64,000 nucleotides of DNA from Pleionea sp. CnH1-48 (GTDB lineage: Bacteria > Pseudomonadota > Gammaproteobacteria > Enterobacterales > Kangiellaceae): assembly GCF_024124665.1 (NCBI RefSeq), contig NZ_JAMXSB010000002.1:372001-436000 (forward strand), in the 5' to 3' direction. This document shows positions 54,056 through 64,000 of this stretch, piece after piece; the first letter of the stretch is position 1, and every line of letters begins with the position of its first letter. Below the pieces are notes generated by a model that searched no databases, was not told where the DNA came from, and saw only the letters and a list, made by a program, of their open reading frames with translations. The translations under genes were made by a program, and so were the position numbers.

Positions 54056-54161
54056 AGTTCCTCTCGCTTATGTGGGTTAGGACCTGTTGGTCTAAATAAG
54101 ACTATTGAGAGTATAGAATTGTTACGCTACAACGGCTGAGTTTATTAACTTGAAATCACCT

Positions 54162-54824
54162 TCAGTCGATTAGAGCTTTAAGTTGCTCTTTTAGCTCGTC
54201 GATTTCAAGCTGCATTAATTCAACTTGCGATTCCAGTTCTGCTACCCGCTCCTCAACTCCAGAAGCAGAGGGTGAAGTCATCACCGGCTCTGGCGCTGTG
54301 GACTGCTCTTCCTGGCTATCACCTAACAGATGTTGCCAACGGCTCTCACGCTTACCCGGTTCACGCGGCAAGGATTGAACAAAAGGTCCATCTTCACGAC
54401 GAGATAACTGCAATAACACCGACTCCACTTCGCTCACATCGCGAAAGTTACACAGTCGATTGGTACGACTGCGCAATTCTCCCGGCGTTTGGGGTCCGCG
54501 TAAAAAGAGGACGCATAAAATACCCAGCTCTTGCGCCGTTAACTTAAGCTCACCGAACTCGGTATTACAAAATCGATGCTTATATTTAACCACACGGCTG
54601 CCTGATGCGGTGTCTTCCATAATCAGGTGGATAGAAGCCAACTCATCCAGCGCATTTTGCACATCGCTTTCTGCCAGAGACAATACCGGCTCACGGTTAC
54701 TTTTTTGATTGCACGCGTTGGTCAACGCATTGAGTGATAGTGGGTATTGTTCGGGAGTGGTAACTTCTTTTTCTATTAAACACCCTAAGACTCGAGTTTG
54801 ATGAAGCGATAATGCCAGGCTCAT
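54162..54824 (-). CDS. YceH family protein (DUF480)
   Basis: A 220-residue protein with two winged-helix-like parts: [82 protein letters not shown]-terminal coiled coil (about 190-220) may dimerise it. Function unknown but conserved in Gammaproteobacteria. The 60-bp deleted repeat lies just upstream of the start. Confidence 0.92.
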   Translation of the reverse strand: MSLALSLHQTRVLGCLIEKEVTTPEQYPLSLNALTNACNQKSNREPVLSLAESDVQNALDELASIHLIMEDTASGSRVVKYKHRFCNTEFGELKLTAQELGILCVLFLRGPQTPGELRSRTNRLCNFRDVSEVESVLLQLSRREDGPFVQSLPREPGKRESRWQHLLGDSQEEQSTAPEPVMTSPSASGVEERVAELESQVELMQLEIDELKEQLKALID

Positions 54825-54844
54825 GAGGTTTCCTTTCTAATATA

Positions 54845-54904
54845 CCCGTCGTCTTTCAAGGTGCAGCGCTGTTGGCCGCCTACCTGCACCTTAAAATACT
54901 TTGG
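54845..54904 (+). repeat. Dispersed repeat, copy C (internally deleted)
   Basis: Begins CCCGTCGTCTTTCAAG and ends ATACTTTGG as in copies A and B, but jumps from CAGCGCTGTTG straight to GGCCGCCTACCTG, losing about 71 bp of the centre. Both outer inverted arms remain (TTTCAAGGTGCAG / CTGCACCTTAAAA), so the whole copy is one hairpin. Immediately 5' to the yceH start. Confidence 0.82.
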
Positions 54905-55166
54905 GAATTGATACTGCGATGAGGCTCAGTCTATTATCACTCTCTGATGATATCAAGCCGCCTTTTGCAATCACAAATCAAGCTCTGGATTGATCAGAAT
55001 CACTCCTTCGCTAAAGATTATTTTGATATACTAGGCTATTCTGCAAAGCAGCTCAGCCGGTAGGGTTGACGCCCTAAGTTTTTTACATTGCACCTGGTCA
55101 ACACCAGTGCAGTCTAAAAGACGATAGAGGTATAACGATTGTTCTGGCTATAACTAACGACTTTTA

Positions 55167-55604
55167 ATGAAAATACTCTATTACTACTTCTACCTTAGTG
55201 ACGGCTACAAAACTCTGTTTGAAATCAATTTTTGCCTACTGATTGTTGGTGTAACAACGCTCACATGGCAGGCATTTTTTCACGATAAGCGCATTGCCCT
55301 ATTTGGCCTACTTGCCGGAGTCGTTGGTAGTTTACTGTCTGCGTTGATTGTCGATGGCGGCGCCTTTATCAAAACGGCATCGCGCTTAATCATCCTGGGC
55401 CTGTATCTGTATTTTATTATTCGCTACTTTAAGCACCGCTTTGTCTGGATGTCGGTGGTCGCTATCGTATTTTCGCTGTTTGTTGGCTGGAAAATGCTCA
55501 TGTTTGCCAAACCCTCCGCAGAGCATCGAGTACTGCAAACATTAGAACGAGTCATGCAATCTCCTCTCCCCCCTCCAGAAAGAAGACGGCCTCATCGCCC
55601 TTAA
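55167..55604 (+). CDS. Small membrane protein of unknown function
   Basis: A 145-residue protein with four membrane segments (about 17-36, 43-66, 73-90, 92-112) and a Pro/Arg-rich cytoplasmic tail (PPPERRRPHRP). It has no recognised family. Followed by the M3 peptidase gene on the same strand, 117 bp downstream. Confidence 0.55.
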   Translation: MKILYYYFYLSDGYKTLFEINFCLLIVGVTTLTWQAFFHDKRIALFGLLAGVVGSLLSALIVDGGAFIKTASRLIILGLYLYFIIRYFKHRFVWMSVVAIVFSLFVGWKMLMFAKPSAEHRVLQTLERVMQSPLPPPERRRPHRP

Positions 55605-55721
55605 TGGGGTAATGCTTTATTACATTTCCTGACTAGGCATGAAGGGCGTATACGGTTAGTCTGGCGGGATGAAATAGACTTAAAGCATTTCAAAAGTGCA
55701 TGTTTAGGAGGCATAACAACA

Positions 55722-57896
55722 ATGAAGCTTCGCCCTTCACTCATTAGTAGCGCCCTTATCTCTACCCTTATGCTGGGTTGTGCAGATACGCAAACCACCT
55801 CTCAGCCAACCAACCAGGTGCCTGTCACAAAAGCCGCACAGGCAGAGCAAAGCAACCCGTTATTGCAAGAATGGTCTGGTCCTTACGGTGGTGTGCCCGC
55901 TTTCGATACGGTTAAAGTCAGCGATCTGGAGTCTGCCTTTACGGTGGCAGCTCAAGAGAGCCTCAACGAAATCGATGTCATAGCCAACAATCCAGCGGCA
56001 CCCACTTTCGATAATACAATCCTTGAGATGGAGCGTTCGGGCAAAGCACTGAATCGTCTGTTTGCCTATTTTGGCGTGTGGAGTTCAAACCGTTCTTCAG
56101 AAGAGTTTCGTGCTGTTCAGGTCAAGCTGATCCCTCAATACGCCCAGTACAGTGCAAAAATCAATCGAAATGAGCGTTTGTTTGCACGTATTAAGGCCGT
56201 GCATAGCCCAGAGGTGATGAAAAGCTTAAATCCAGAGCAGCAACGCCTGGTACAAATAACCTACAATAATTTCGCACAGAATGGCGCGACTCTCGAGCCT
56301 GCTGCCAAAAAGCGGTTTGCCGAAATTAACGAGCAGCTAGCACAGCTACATACTCAATTTGCTTCAAACGTACTGGCTGACGAAGAAAACTACGTTCTCT
56401 ATCTCACCAAAGAACAACTGGGTGGCTTACCTGACTCCTTTGTATCCGCAGCTGCAGCTGCTGCAAAATCGCGCGGAAAAGAAGGCTCCTATGCCATCAC
56501 CAATACGCGCTCATCAATGTCTCCATTTTTGACCTACTCTACCGAGCGAAAGCTACGTCAAAAAGTCTGGGAGACCTATTACAGTCGTGGTGACAACGGT
56601 GATAAACACGACAACAATCAACTGATTGCGAAAATTTTGAAACTACGCCATGAGCGTGTCCAATTGCTGGGCTTTTCTAACTACGCTGAGTGGCGTTTGC
56701 AAGATCGTATGGCTCAATCCCCTGATCGTGCGATCAAATTAATGGAAGCAGTTTGGCCCGCCGCCATTGCTCGCGTAAAAGAAGAAGTCGCCGACATGCA
56801 GGCAGTTGCCAATAAACTAGGCGATAAAATTACTGTTAAACCCTGGGACTATCGCTACTACGCCGAAAAAGTCCGTAAGCAGAAATACGATCTGGACTCC
56901 AACGAAATTAAGCAATACCTACAGCTCGATAAACTTCGTGACGCGATGTTTTATGTTGCTGGCCGCTTATTCCACTTCGAGTTTACGCCAGTCAAAGAAG
57001 GCAGCGTTCCAGTTTTTCATCCCGACGTTAAAGTATGGGAAGTGACCAACAAAAATACCGGTGAACATGTTGGTTTATGGTATCTCGATCCTTTTGCACG
57101 TAAAGGCAAACAATCTGGAGCCTGGGCAACCAGCTATCGCGGACATACCACTATTGATGGTAAGACGAATGTTTTGTCCTCTAACAATTCCAACTTCATT
57201 AAACCTGCTCCTGGTGAAGTCACGCTCATTTCATGGGATGATGCCGAAACCTTCTTCCATGAGTTTGGCCATGCCTTACATGCCCTTTCTTCAAAAGTAA
57301 ATTACCCATCTTTAAATGGCGGTGTTCGAGACTATACCGAGTTTCAATCGCAACTATTAGAACGCTGGTTGTTTACAGATGAAGTGATTGATCGCTTCCT
57401 GGTTCATAACAAAACTGGAAAACCAATGCCCCAATCATTGGTTAAGAAAATTAAAAAAGCGGCGACCTTCAATCAAGGATTTGCGACGACAGAATACTTG
57501 GCGTCTGCACTGATTGATATGAAATTGCACACCATTGATCCTGCGAATATTGATGCGGATCAATTTGAGCGAGAAACGCTTAAAGCGCTAAATATGCCAG
57601 AAGAGATCGTTATGCGTCACAGAACACCGCACTTCGGACACATATTCTCTGGCGAAGGTTATGCAGCGGCTTACTATGGCTATATGTGGGCAGAAGTGTT
57701 AACCGCTGATGCAGCAGAAGCTTTTGCCAATGCGCCTGGTGGATTCTATGATGAAGCTCTGGCAGAAAAACTCGTAGAGCACTTATTCAGCGTTCGTAAT
57801 GCCGTCGATCCGGTAGAAGCCTACCGAGCGTTCCGTGGCAAAGATGCCGACATCAATGCTCTGATGCGAGCACGAGGATTCCCTGTCGTTCGTTAA
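55722..57896 (+). CDS. dcp: M3-family peptidyl-dipeptidase lipoprotein (Dcp-like)
   Basis: A 724-residue zinc peptidase with a lipoprotein signal (lipobox LMLGC, Cys about 20), unlike cytosolic E. coli Dcp. Zinc motif HEFGH at 513-517 in TFFHEFGHALHALS, and later Glu in DYTEFQSQLLERW. Also KFINGLV-type core (RSSMSPFLTYSTERKLRQKVWETYYSRGDNG) and GYAAAYYGYMWAEVL. It removes dipeptides from the C termini of peptides, here in the periplasm or on the membrane. Strong AGGAGG before the ATG; ends at a clear terminator. Confidence 0.92.
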   Translation: MKLRPSLISSALISTLMLGCADTQTTSQPTNQVPVTKAAQAEQSNPLLQEWSGPYGGVPAFDTVKVSDLESAFTVAAQESLNEIDVIANNPAAPTFDNTILEMERSGKALNRLFAYFGVWSSNRSSEEFRAVQVKLIPQYAQYSAKINRNERLFARIKAVHSPEVMKSLNPEQQRLVQITYNNFAQNGATLEPAAKKRFAEINEQLAQLHTQFASNVLADEENYVLYLTKEQLGGLPDSFVSAAAAAAKSRGKEGSYAITNTRSSMSPFLTYSTERKLRQKVWETYYSRGDNGDKHDNNQLIAKILKLRHERVQLLGFSNYAEWRLQDRMAQSPDRAIKLMEAVWPAAIARVKEEVADMQAVANKLGDKITVKPWDYRYYAEKVRKQKYDLDSNEIKQYLQLDKLRDAMFYVAGRLFHFEFTPVKEGSVPVFHPDVKVWEVTNKNTGEHVGLWYLDPFARKGKQSGAWATSYRGHTTIDGKTNVLSSNNSNFIKPAPGEVTLISWDDAETFFHEFGHALHALSSKVNYPSLNGGVRDYTEFQSQLLERWLFTDEVIDRFLVHNKTGKPMPQSLVKKIKKAATFNQGFATTEYLASALIDMKLHTIDPANIDADQFERETLKALNMPEEIVMRHRTPHFGHIFSGEGYAAAYYGYMWAEVLTADAAEAFANAPGGFYDEALAEKLVEHLFSVRNAVDPVEAYRAFRGKDADINALMRARGFPVVR

Positions 57897-57908
57897 TAGC
57901 TGATGAAC

Positions 57909-57937
57909 AAGCCCCTGACTTCGAAAGTCAGGGGCTT
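57909..57937. terminator. Bidirectional rho-independent terminator
   Basis: A perfect 13-bp stem AAGCCCCTGACTT / AAGTCAGGGGCTT with a three-base loop, between the convergent peptidase and SMI1-like genes. Confidence 0.9.
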
Positions 57938-57944
57938 AATATTC

Positions 57945-58613
57945 TTATCTCAAATTATATTGTTCAGCGACGTCCGTCCAATCATCTTTCCAACCACGCT
58001 CAAAATAAACAGTGACTTGTCGAAGATCTCCATCTTCTTCAACTCTCCATTCTTCCCAGTCATCTTCATCCCAATCTTCTCGTTCATCATATAGACTCAA
58101 TTGATTGTTTTTTATTGCCGCAGTAATAAAATCTAAAAAGTCATCAAAGCTTGCTGCAATGACGGATACAGGCTCTGGCTCTGACGTAGGCAAATAGATA
58201 ATTTGTCCATCCTGCCCCTTGACGTCAGGATCAAAATCAATGCACAAATATTGCCCCGATTCATCACTGGCAAAAGGAATCCTCTTGGGGTTATATAAAT
58301 TAGGTTTTATCATACCTTTTTGATAAACACTCTCAGGCTGATGATCATCCCATGACTTAAAGCGCTCTATTTCGGCAAGCACCCGATCAAAGCTTGAGAA
58401 AAACAGGCCCATCGTTAATAATTTTTTTTCGCCCTCTCCATTGGCATGCTGTAGTAACTCTTTATAGGTTACAGGTAAATCAAAACCCAATGCAGATTCT
58501 AATTTATCCAGCTCATCCGTCGTCGCTCCTTTATTAAAGCAATGTTCAGTGACTTCTATTTTAGAATCTATAGCCTTAAAAAACTCTTCTATCTTTTGAC
58601 GGCTCGCAGTCAT
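57945..58613 (-). CDS. SMI1/KNR4-like protein
   Basis: A 222-residue soluble protein of the SUKH type: TTDELDKLESALGFDLPVTYKELLQHANGEGEKKL, PFASDESGQYLCIDFDPDVKG and VSVIAASFDDFLDFI. SUKH domains often are immunity proteins for polymorphic toxins, but a housekeeping role is also known. No toxin gene is nearby. The C-terminal part is very acidic (DEREDWDEDDWEEW). Confidence 0.85.
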   Translation of the reverse strand: MTASRQKIEEFFKAIDSKIEVTEHCFNKGATTDELDKLESALGFDLPVTYKELLQHANGEGEKKLLTMGLFFSSFDRVLAEIERFKSWDDHQPESVYQKGMIKPNLYNPKRIPFASDESGQYLCIDFDPDVKGQDGQIIYLPTSEPEPVSVIAASFDDFLDFITAAIKNNQLSLYDEREDWDEDDWEEWRVEEDGDLRQVTVYFERGWKDDWTDVAEQYNLR

Positions 58614-58707
58614 ATTTATTGCGCTCCCATATTATCTTTATTTTACTTGCAGTAATTAGTTGTCTTTTTTGTAAACTCTTTAAAAAAGCAATACCCCAAC
58701 GAAGAAC

Positions 58708-59199
58708 TTATTTAGGGCTTCGCAATATGGTCGAAAAAATAAGCTTGCCATCTTTTAATATTAAATGATAAACACGATCAAATTCGTGATGATCCATTGC
58801 CCACTCATCTGCCCCCAAAAACGAAGCCAATTGCGGTGTCGTGTTACTGTGCCCGACCACAACATAATTGCCTTTCTTTTGCTTAAGTTGCTCGGCAAAT
58901 TGTTTAAGTTGACGAGGATCATAAAGGGTTACGTCTTTTTTATAATGTTGTGCGAGGGGCTTAACCGTTTGCTGAGTGCGCTGATAATCGGTCGAAAAAA
59001 TGCCATCTATTGCTGCATCTTTTAAGAAGTGACGGTAAAAACCTGCTCGTTGTAGACCTTTTTTAGTGAGCTCAGGATCTTTGCCCTGCTGCTTTTCGGC
59101 ATGGCGAATCAGGTATACACTCAGAATATCTTCATTGGGTGCAGCAAGAGTAATATCAGACAAGCCAAACAATACGAGTGCCAATAACACAATTTTCAT
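58708..59199 (-). CDS. Exported histidine phosphatase (SixA-like)
   Basis: A 163-residue product from ATG 59199, which starts with a signal peptide (MKIVLLALVLFGLSDITLA). A GTG four codons upstream is less natural. RHG motif VYLIRHAEKQQ (catalytic His, Arg), then YQRTQQTVKPLA and VVVGHSNTTPQLASF (second His). Relatives remove phosphate from phosphohistidine or small phospho-esters. The exported form suggests a periplasmic phosphatase. Confidence 0.86.
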   Translation of the reverse strand: MKIVLLALVLFGLSDITLAAPNEDILSVYLIRHAEKQQGKDPELTKKGLQRAGFYRHFLKDAAIDGIFSTDYQRTQQTVKPLAQHYKKDVTLYDPRQLKQFAEQLKQKKGNYVVVGHSNTTPQLASFLGADEWAMDHHEFDRVYHLILKDGKLIFSTILRSPK

Positions 59200-59432
59200 C
59201 CAAATCACCACTTTTGTTTATTTAAAGACTTATGAGGCTATTTTAACGAATTTCTCTAAAGCAAATAAGCCAGTTGCTGGTAAATATAACACTATCTCAA
59301 TCCCCACCCTCTCAGTAAGTGCCTAAAAGAAATAGAGATTCTGTTGTATCAACTCCTGTGCTTTATCTTTCAGTGTACAGATGTACGCCAAACGGGTAAG
59401 ATGCAACTAATCCTACCAGTTAGCAAACCACG

Positions 59433-60068
59433 ATGAATAATTTAACAACATCCGCCTACTCTCCTCTTGAAGAACGCCTGAACGGGTTAACTCACGGCGT
59501 CGGATTTCTATTAGCCATTGTTGGTTTGGTCATGCTGCAACTCAAAGCCGAAGGGCCCGTTGCGATAGCCAGTACCCTTATCTACGGTATCTCGTTGTTG
59601 CTTGTCTTTTTGTCATCGACGCTCTATCACACCATCGCCTCACCCACTGCAAAGCCCATTCTAAAAATGCTCGATCACTCCGCTATTTATCTATTAATAG
59701 CAGGAACCTACACTCCTTTTTTATTAGTTTCTTTAAATGGTTGGTTGAGTAGTTTAGGTATCACTCTTATTTGGGGATTGGCGTTAGTAGGATTATTGCT
59801 CAAGTGGTTCGCTGGTAAACGCTTTGCCAAAATCTCTGTCGCTTTCTATCTGCTAATGGGCTGGATGGCTATTTTCTTTATCTATCCACTTTATCAAGCA
59901 GTACCCACTAATGGACTGTGGTTATTATTGGCGGGAGGGATATGTTTCAGCATTGGCGTGATATTTTACGTTGCCAAGCAGATTCAATACACTCATGCGA
60001 TCTGGCATTGCTTTGTTATGGCAGGATGTGCTTGTCACTTCTTTTCTATTTATAGTTTCGTGATCTAG
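59433..60068 (+). CDS. Hemolysin III / PAQR family membrane protein
   Basis: A 211-residue protein with seven membrane segments. Conserved motifs: PLEERLNGLTHGVGF, STLYHTI, LKMLDHSAIYLLIAGTYTPF and the terminal HAIWHCFVMAGCACHFFSI. The family is linked to phospholipid or ceramidase-like activity with a zinc site formed by the His and Asp residues. Known as YqfA/TrhA; balances membrane lipid composition. Confidence 0.92.
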   Translation: MNNLTTSAYSPLEERLNGLTHGVGFLLAIVGLVMLQLKAEGPVAIASTLIYGISLLLVFLSSTLYHTIASPTAKPILKMLDHSAIYLLIAGTYTPFLLVSLNGWLSSLGITLIWGLALVGLLLKWFAGKRFAKISVAFYLLMGWMAIFFIYPLYQAVPTNGLWLLLAGGICFSIGVIFYVAKQIQYTHAIWHCFVMAGCACHFFSIYSFVI

Positions 60069-60310
60069 TTCACAGCTTAGAGTAAGCAACTCATTTCATC
60101 TTCAACAACAAGGTGAATATAAAACAATCAGACAACTTCTGTTACCCACTAACAAATGCTAACAGCGCTACTTTAAAATCATAATTAACTATTTGATATA
60201 GTAATCAATTTCTAAGTTACAATTTCTTTTTAGGTAATATTAGCAATTGATCTGATAGCAAAGATCACTATCATCATTCTTCCCAATAATTGACTTACCA
60301 TATAAAGCGA

Positions 60311-62404
60311 ATGTCTGAAAAATGGTTATGGTTGCCTGATGATGAGCGTATTATTCATCAAGGAGAATCTTTAGAACTCAGTACTCTGAGCTGGCAATTA
60401 TTTCATCTATTTAATGACTCCCCTGACACAATTCACTCAATTGAAGACATAAAATCTAAGCTCTGGAGCGATAAGCATGTTGTTGATAATGTTGTCTATC
60501 AAGGAATTAGAAATCTACGAGTTGAACTCAAAGATACAGATAAAGCGAATCAACTGATCGTAAACATCCCGCGAAAAGGTTATTCCTTAAACAGAAAAAA
60601 ACTGACAACTGAGAAATCTACGGCTACTAAAAAGTTCAATGTAAATAGAAAAGCCGGAATATGGATATTTTTATTGATAATCAGTACAAGTATTCTGCTA
60701 ACTCACCTCTTCCAGCAAAATGAGTGTTTGAACAACTTATGTATCGACGATAAGACGCTTCTTCATAGTCAGCACCCTATGAAGCCCAAAGTCGAGCACC
60801 TGAAAGCAACGCTCGGCTCCTCAATCAAACTGGAAACACCACTGACGTTAACGATTCTGCAACTCGATAAAACAGAGAATCTAATAATATCGATTACATC
60901 CCCTATAGATGCTTCAACAAAATACTTATCGACGGTCAATCTAAAGCGAATAGACACTCAAGCCTTAATCACTCATATTCAAGACTCGATATTTAGCACT
61001 CACATAAGTAACGACACACCTCATAACCTTCCCGTTCTTTTATACAGTGAAGAAAAAATACAGTCTTTATTTTCAATGTATTGGTCAAATCAAGACAAAT
61101 TCAATAGAGAGATGAAAAAGCTAAAAGAAAAGCACTTCAATAACAACTTAAACTCCCAGCAAGCCCTTACTCAATCTCATTTTCTCAAGTTACTCTTGGC
61201 TTTCTACGAGTTCCACGAAGCTTCGGATAATGAGCTTAGGAATAGCATCAATTTTTTTATTAAGCACTACCCTGATAATCATTTCACTTATATCGCCATA
61301 TCGCTTTTTTTTGCAAAATACGATCAGTATCAACAATCTATTAAAGAGCTCCAAAAAACACATGATGATGCTCTTAGTTTGTTTCTTCATGGAATGTATC
61401 TCAAACATCTTAAAGAATTTGAGTCAGCTCACAATAAGTTTAAACTCGCTTTCGAAGCTCGCCCTGAGTTTGAAGACAACACATTGATGCTGATTGATAG
61501 CACTCAAACTCAAGACAAAAGCTCTAAACTACTTGCTCACATGGCCAATGAAATAAAAAATCTTAATTACGAGCAAAACCTTGCTCACGTTTATCTAGCA
61601 GCGAACTTAATACAAACGTCACAATTAGCAGATGCTTTGCAATTTATGGGCTCAAAAACCTTACTATATTCCTGTAAGCCTATGACACTGGCTAACCTGG
61701 CCTTTGCCAACCTAAAAGCTCGAGACTTCAATATGTATCGACATTGGAAGAATCAATTAGAGGAACACTGGTATCAATTAGTTGCAGGCCATTCGCTAGA
61801 CTATAGATTAGCTGTACTTACTGGTAACTTCTCAGAATTTATCGATCAAATTGAGCAAGATATCGAAAAAAGCTCTACGATAGAACAAGATCCTGATGGC
61901 CCCTTCTTATCGATGTATTACTTATCTTCTGCTGCGGTAGAAGCACATGAATATAGCAAAGCTCGTGAGTACTTATGGAATCTAGATAACCTCCAGATAC
62001 ACGACAAACGTAGTGAAGCATTATTTAGAGCTCAGGTAGAACTCTATAAAGCCAAGTTACTAAAGCTCAATTCGAGTCCTTATGAAAACAGCCTCAAGAA
62101 AGCCATGTTTTATATAAGTAGCCTGACAGCAGGAGAACTAAACTCCGCTAATGGACACTTCCTTTTGGCTCAATACTATCTGTTAATGAAAGACCTGAAT
62201 GAAACACTGCTTCATCTTAATAAAGCAACCAAACAATCATCGTTCTATGCACTCACCTGGAGTAAGCACCTTATATTTAAAAATGTCAAAGCGACGCCTC
62301 ATCTTTCAAGCAATCGAAAAGCCCATCTTAAAAGCATCGAAAGCATAAAAAGTGTTCTTGCTCAAATTAATGAAACTTATTCAAAAAACTGCTCAAAGGA
62401 ATGA
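60311..62404 (+). CDS. CadC-like membrane transcription regulator
   Basis: A 697-residue product from ATG 60311; a TTG at 60290 is open but has no ribosome site. N-terminal winged-helix DNA-binding domain (about 1-95; LSTLSWQLFHLFND, DNVVYQGIRNLRVELK, IPRKGYSL), one membrane segment (GIWIFLLIISTSILLTHLF, about 115-133) and a large periplasmic domain with helix-repeat (TPR-like) character. This is the ToxR/CadC plan: direct DNA binding controlled by the periplasmic part. The target may be the next gene, 278 bp downstream. Confidence 0.85.
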   Translation: MSEKWLWLPDDERIIHQGESLELSTLSWQLFHLFNDSPDTIHSIEDIKSKLWSDKHVVDNVVYQGIRNLRVELKDTDKANQLIVNIPRKGYSLNRKKLTTEKSTATKKFNVNRKAGIWIFLLIISTSILLTHLFQQNECLNNLCIDDKTLLHSQHPMKPKVEHLKATLGSSIKLETPLTLTILQLDKTENLIISITSPIDASTKYLSTVNLKRIDTQALITHIQDSIFSTHISNDTPHNLPVLLYSEEKIQSLFSMYWSNQDKFNREMKKLKEKHFNNNLNSQQALTQSHFLKLLLAFYEFHEASDNELRNSINFFIKHYPDNHFTYIAISLFFAKYDQYQQSIKELQKTHDDALSLFLHGMYLKHLKEFESAHNKFKLAFEARPEFEDNTLMLIDSTQTQDKSSKLLAHMANEIKNLNYEQNLAHVYLAANLIQTSQLADALQFMGSKTLLYSCKPMTLANLAFANLKARDFNMYRHWKNQLEEHWYQLVAGHSLDYRLAVLTGNFSEFIDQIEQDIEKSSTIEQDPDGPFLSMYYLSSAAVEAHEYSKAREYLWNLDNLQIHDKRSEALFRAQVELYKAKLLKLNSSPYENSLKKAMFYISSLTAGELNSANGHFLLAQYYLLMKDLNETLLHLNKATKQSSFYALTWSKHLIFKNVKATPHLSSNRKAHLKSIESIKSVLAQINETYSKNCSKE

Positions 62405-62682
62405 GCCTTCCCCTTGATTAAAACCGTATCAAAATAACACTTGCCCTTTTCTCCTCTATTATCTTGAGTATTAATCCCTCCTCAGACTACTGGCCTAATA
62501 ATTTACTTCTTTCGCTTCGCGATATAATCTTCTGCTCATTACTACTTAACAAAGTTCAAGAGTACTTTTCACCAAATCATACTTTTTCATAATCTAGTCA
62601 GATTAAATCAGAGCTAAATGATAGAGAAATCCATTTTTAGAAGATAACTTGGCTGTTCCATTTCGAACTTAATAAGGAACAG

Positions 62683-64000
62683 TATGAAAATACAAAAGCA
62701 AACTACGATTCTTTTAGTATCAGGAATCATTTTTTCCACATTATCCACTCACGCTGAAACAGGACCAACTGTCGCGGATATATTATCTCACAACCCAGAT
62801 CCTGCCATTCTCCCCTACCTCTCAGGTCTCGAGTTTATGGAACAGGCAGAACGGAGAAGTTTATCAGAGGAGCAACTAGCCACTTACCGAGAGAACTTCC
62901 AGTTCAATATAAACACGTTACCCGACCTAACCCCAGCCGAACTTAATATAAATCAAGAAAACTTATTTTTGTCTAATCAGAGAAAGTTCTGTCCATCTTC
63001 TTTATCTAACTGTCGCTACTTGCTGTTTCAATGGAACCCTAACGAACAAATAGATAGACGAATTTATAACTCTGTAAATGCCTACAAACGTCAATTAAAT
63101 AAAGCGACCCCTGAAAATAAGGCAGATCTTCACACTCTAGATATTCAGTACAAAGCTCAACTCAAAGACACGCTAAAAAACTTTGCGCCCTCAGTTAAAG
63201 TCAATATAGATATCGCAAACCGTGTCGTATCAGATGTTTTAAGTAATTGGAATCTTAGCTATTTCTATGAGCAACAAGCGTCTAATGTGCCAGAGATTGA
63301 ACAATATTTTATCGGGCGGCAAGTTTTGCGCGCTAGTTATGGCTATCACAATCGAGATCGAGAACTTGCCTACGGCGACGACAACATCATTTCTGATAAA
63401 TGGATAAAACGCGTCAGAGAGTATTCCTGGCAGAAGCCTATACTACAGTACCTAAAAGTTCCTGCTCTACGAGCACTGATGGCTACAACTCTTCAAGTAT
63501 ATGAGGAAAACTATGGAACATCAGCAGCTGAAGACTTTTTTGCAAGGAATGCTCATAATGGCCCCAAACTTTTGGCAGCTACTTACATCCTGTTCAATCA
63601 GTTCGAACAAAACTATCTTCCTATATACGATAAAAGCACACGCAGTTTGGTATATCTACCACCATCACTAAGAGCGACTCAAGCGACCATTGAGATCATT
63701 AATAAAATAGAATCTGAGCACGCTATTGGAGATCTCTCAGGTTCTTCTTGCTCTGAGGACAACAAACCTAACTCGGCCACAAACATAGAACTCAAAGATA
63801 AGACCTGGTCTTATGTTAGAGAGCGCTGTTTTGTTAGTCAGCTAAAAAGGGACAACAACAAACTAGAACAAAGAAAACAAATGGCAATAGGTCAAAGAAT
63901 ATCCGACCTACAGTCCCGCACACCCGACGAACTAAGCAAGATATTGGAATTCGTTTTTACTATTTCAATGATGATAGATGGACTATCGGCTGGTTTCGAA
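62683..64000 (+). CDS. Large exported protein of unknown function (cut by window end)
   Basis: Open from ATG 62683 (AAGGA five bases upstream) to the end of the window with no stop, at least 439 codons. Signal peptide MKIQKQTTILLVSGIIFSTL, followed by HAE. The mature part is rich in Gln, Asn and Glu with many predicted helices; C residues near 108, 114, 369 and 386. No family recognised. It follows the CadC-like regulator on the same strand and may be its target. Confidence 0.65.

Noticed and set aside
55030-55140. Possible cobalamin riboswitch or structured leader upstream of 55167
   Set aside because: Short hairpins are present (CTGGT / ACCAG) but the conserved B12-box and core are missing; bluB is also elsewhere on the other strand.

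Overview
The window reads as the chromosome of a free-living, probably marine gammaproteobacterium. GC content looks low to moderate by eye. PykA, ThrC, DinB, RmuC, YceH and the PhoP/PhoQ pair resemble the gammaproteobacterial forms, and there are many secreted hydrolases. A relative of the Kangiella/Aliikangiella group would fit, but that is an inference from gene content and no 16S gene is present. There is no phage, plasmid origin or CRISPR array.

Left part (1-28.9 kb), mostly recognisable genes: a TonB receptor with an exported PQQ-type sugar dehydrogenase; a 2OG-Fe(II) oxygenase; a large Ig-repeat metalloprotease lipoprotein followed by a small lipoprotein; a three-gene cytoplasmic signalling operon (PAS-PAS kinase, stand-alone receiver, receiver-kinase hybrid); pyruvate kinase and threonine synthase; an exported HNH nuclease; a microbial collagenase; DNA polymerase IV; a PepSY-phoP-phoQ operon; a glycine-zipper protein; a peptidogalycan-type acyltransferase; a YbaK-like/HDOD fusion; and RmuC.

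Middle part (29-48 kb), accessory in character: about twenty small genes, nearly all on the minus strand, many with no recognisable family, interleaved with small enzymes (diguanylate cyclase, CsaA-like protein, flavin oxidase, serine hydrolase, metallo-beta-lactamase-fold protein, GNAT, gamma-glutamylcyclotransferase, PPP phosphatase). It holds two frameshifted genes (36445-36887 and a SEC-C protein at 38805-39013). It ends in a mobile-DNA zone with a Y1/RAYT-type transposase beside a duplicated ~90 bp repeat and a complete IS30-family element. A tRNA-Ala(GGC)/tRNA-Glu(UUC)x2 cluster follows, with a clear promoter and terminators.

Right part (49-64 kb): small conserved proteins (GFA, GrpB, DUF3703), a nucleoside-diphosphate-sugar epimerase-like protein, BluB, a hydrolase-OsmC fusion, YceH, an M3 peptidase lipoprotein, a SMI1/KNR4-like protein, a SixA-like phosphatase, a hemolysin-III protein, a CadC-like membrane regulator, and a secreted protein of unknown function cut by the window end.

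The most notable non-coding structure is a dispersed, internally palindromic ~131 bp repeat. There are two near-identical full copies (4302-4433, 49842-49972) and one internally deleted 60 bp copy (54845-54904), all intergenic. Taken together the proteases, collagenase, M3 peptidase, nuclease and TonB/PQQ genes suggest a lifestyle based on degrading protein-rich particulate matter.
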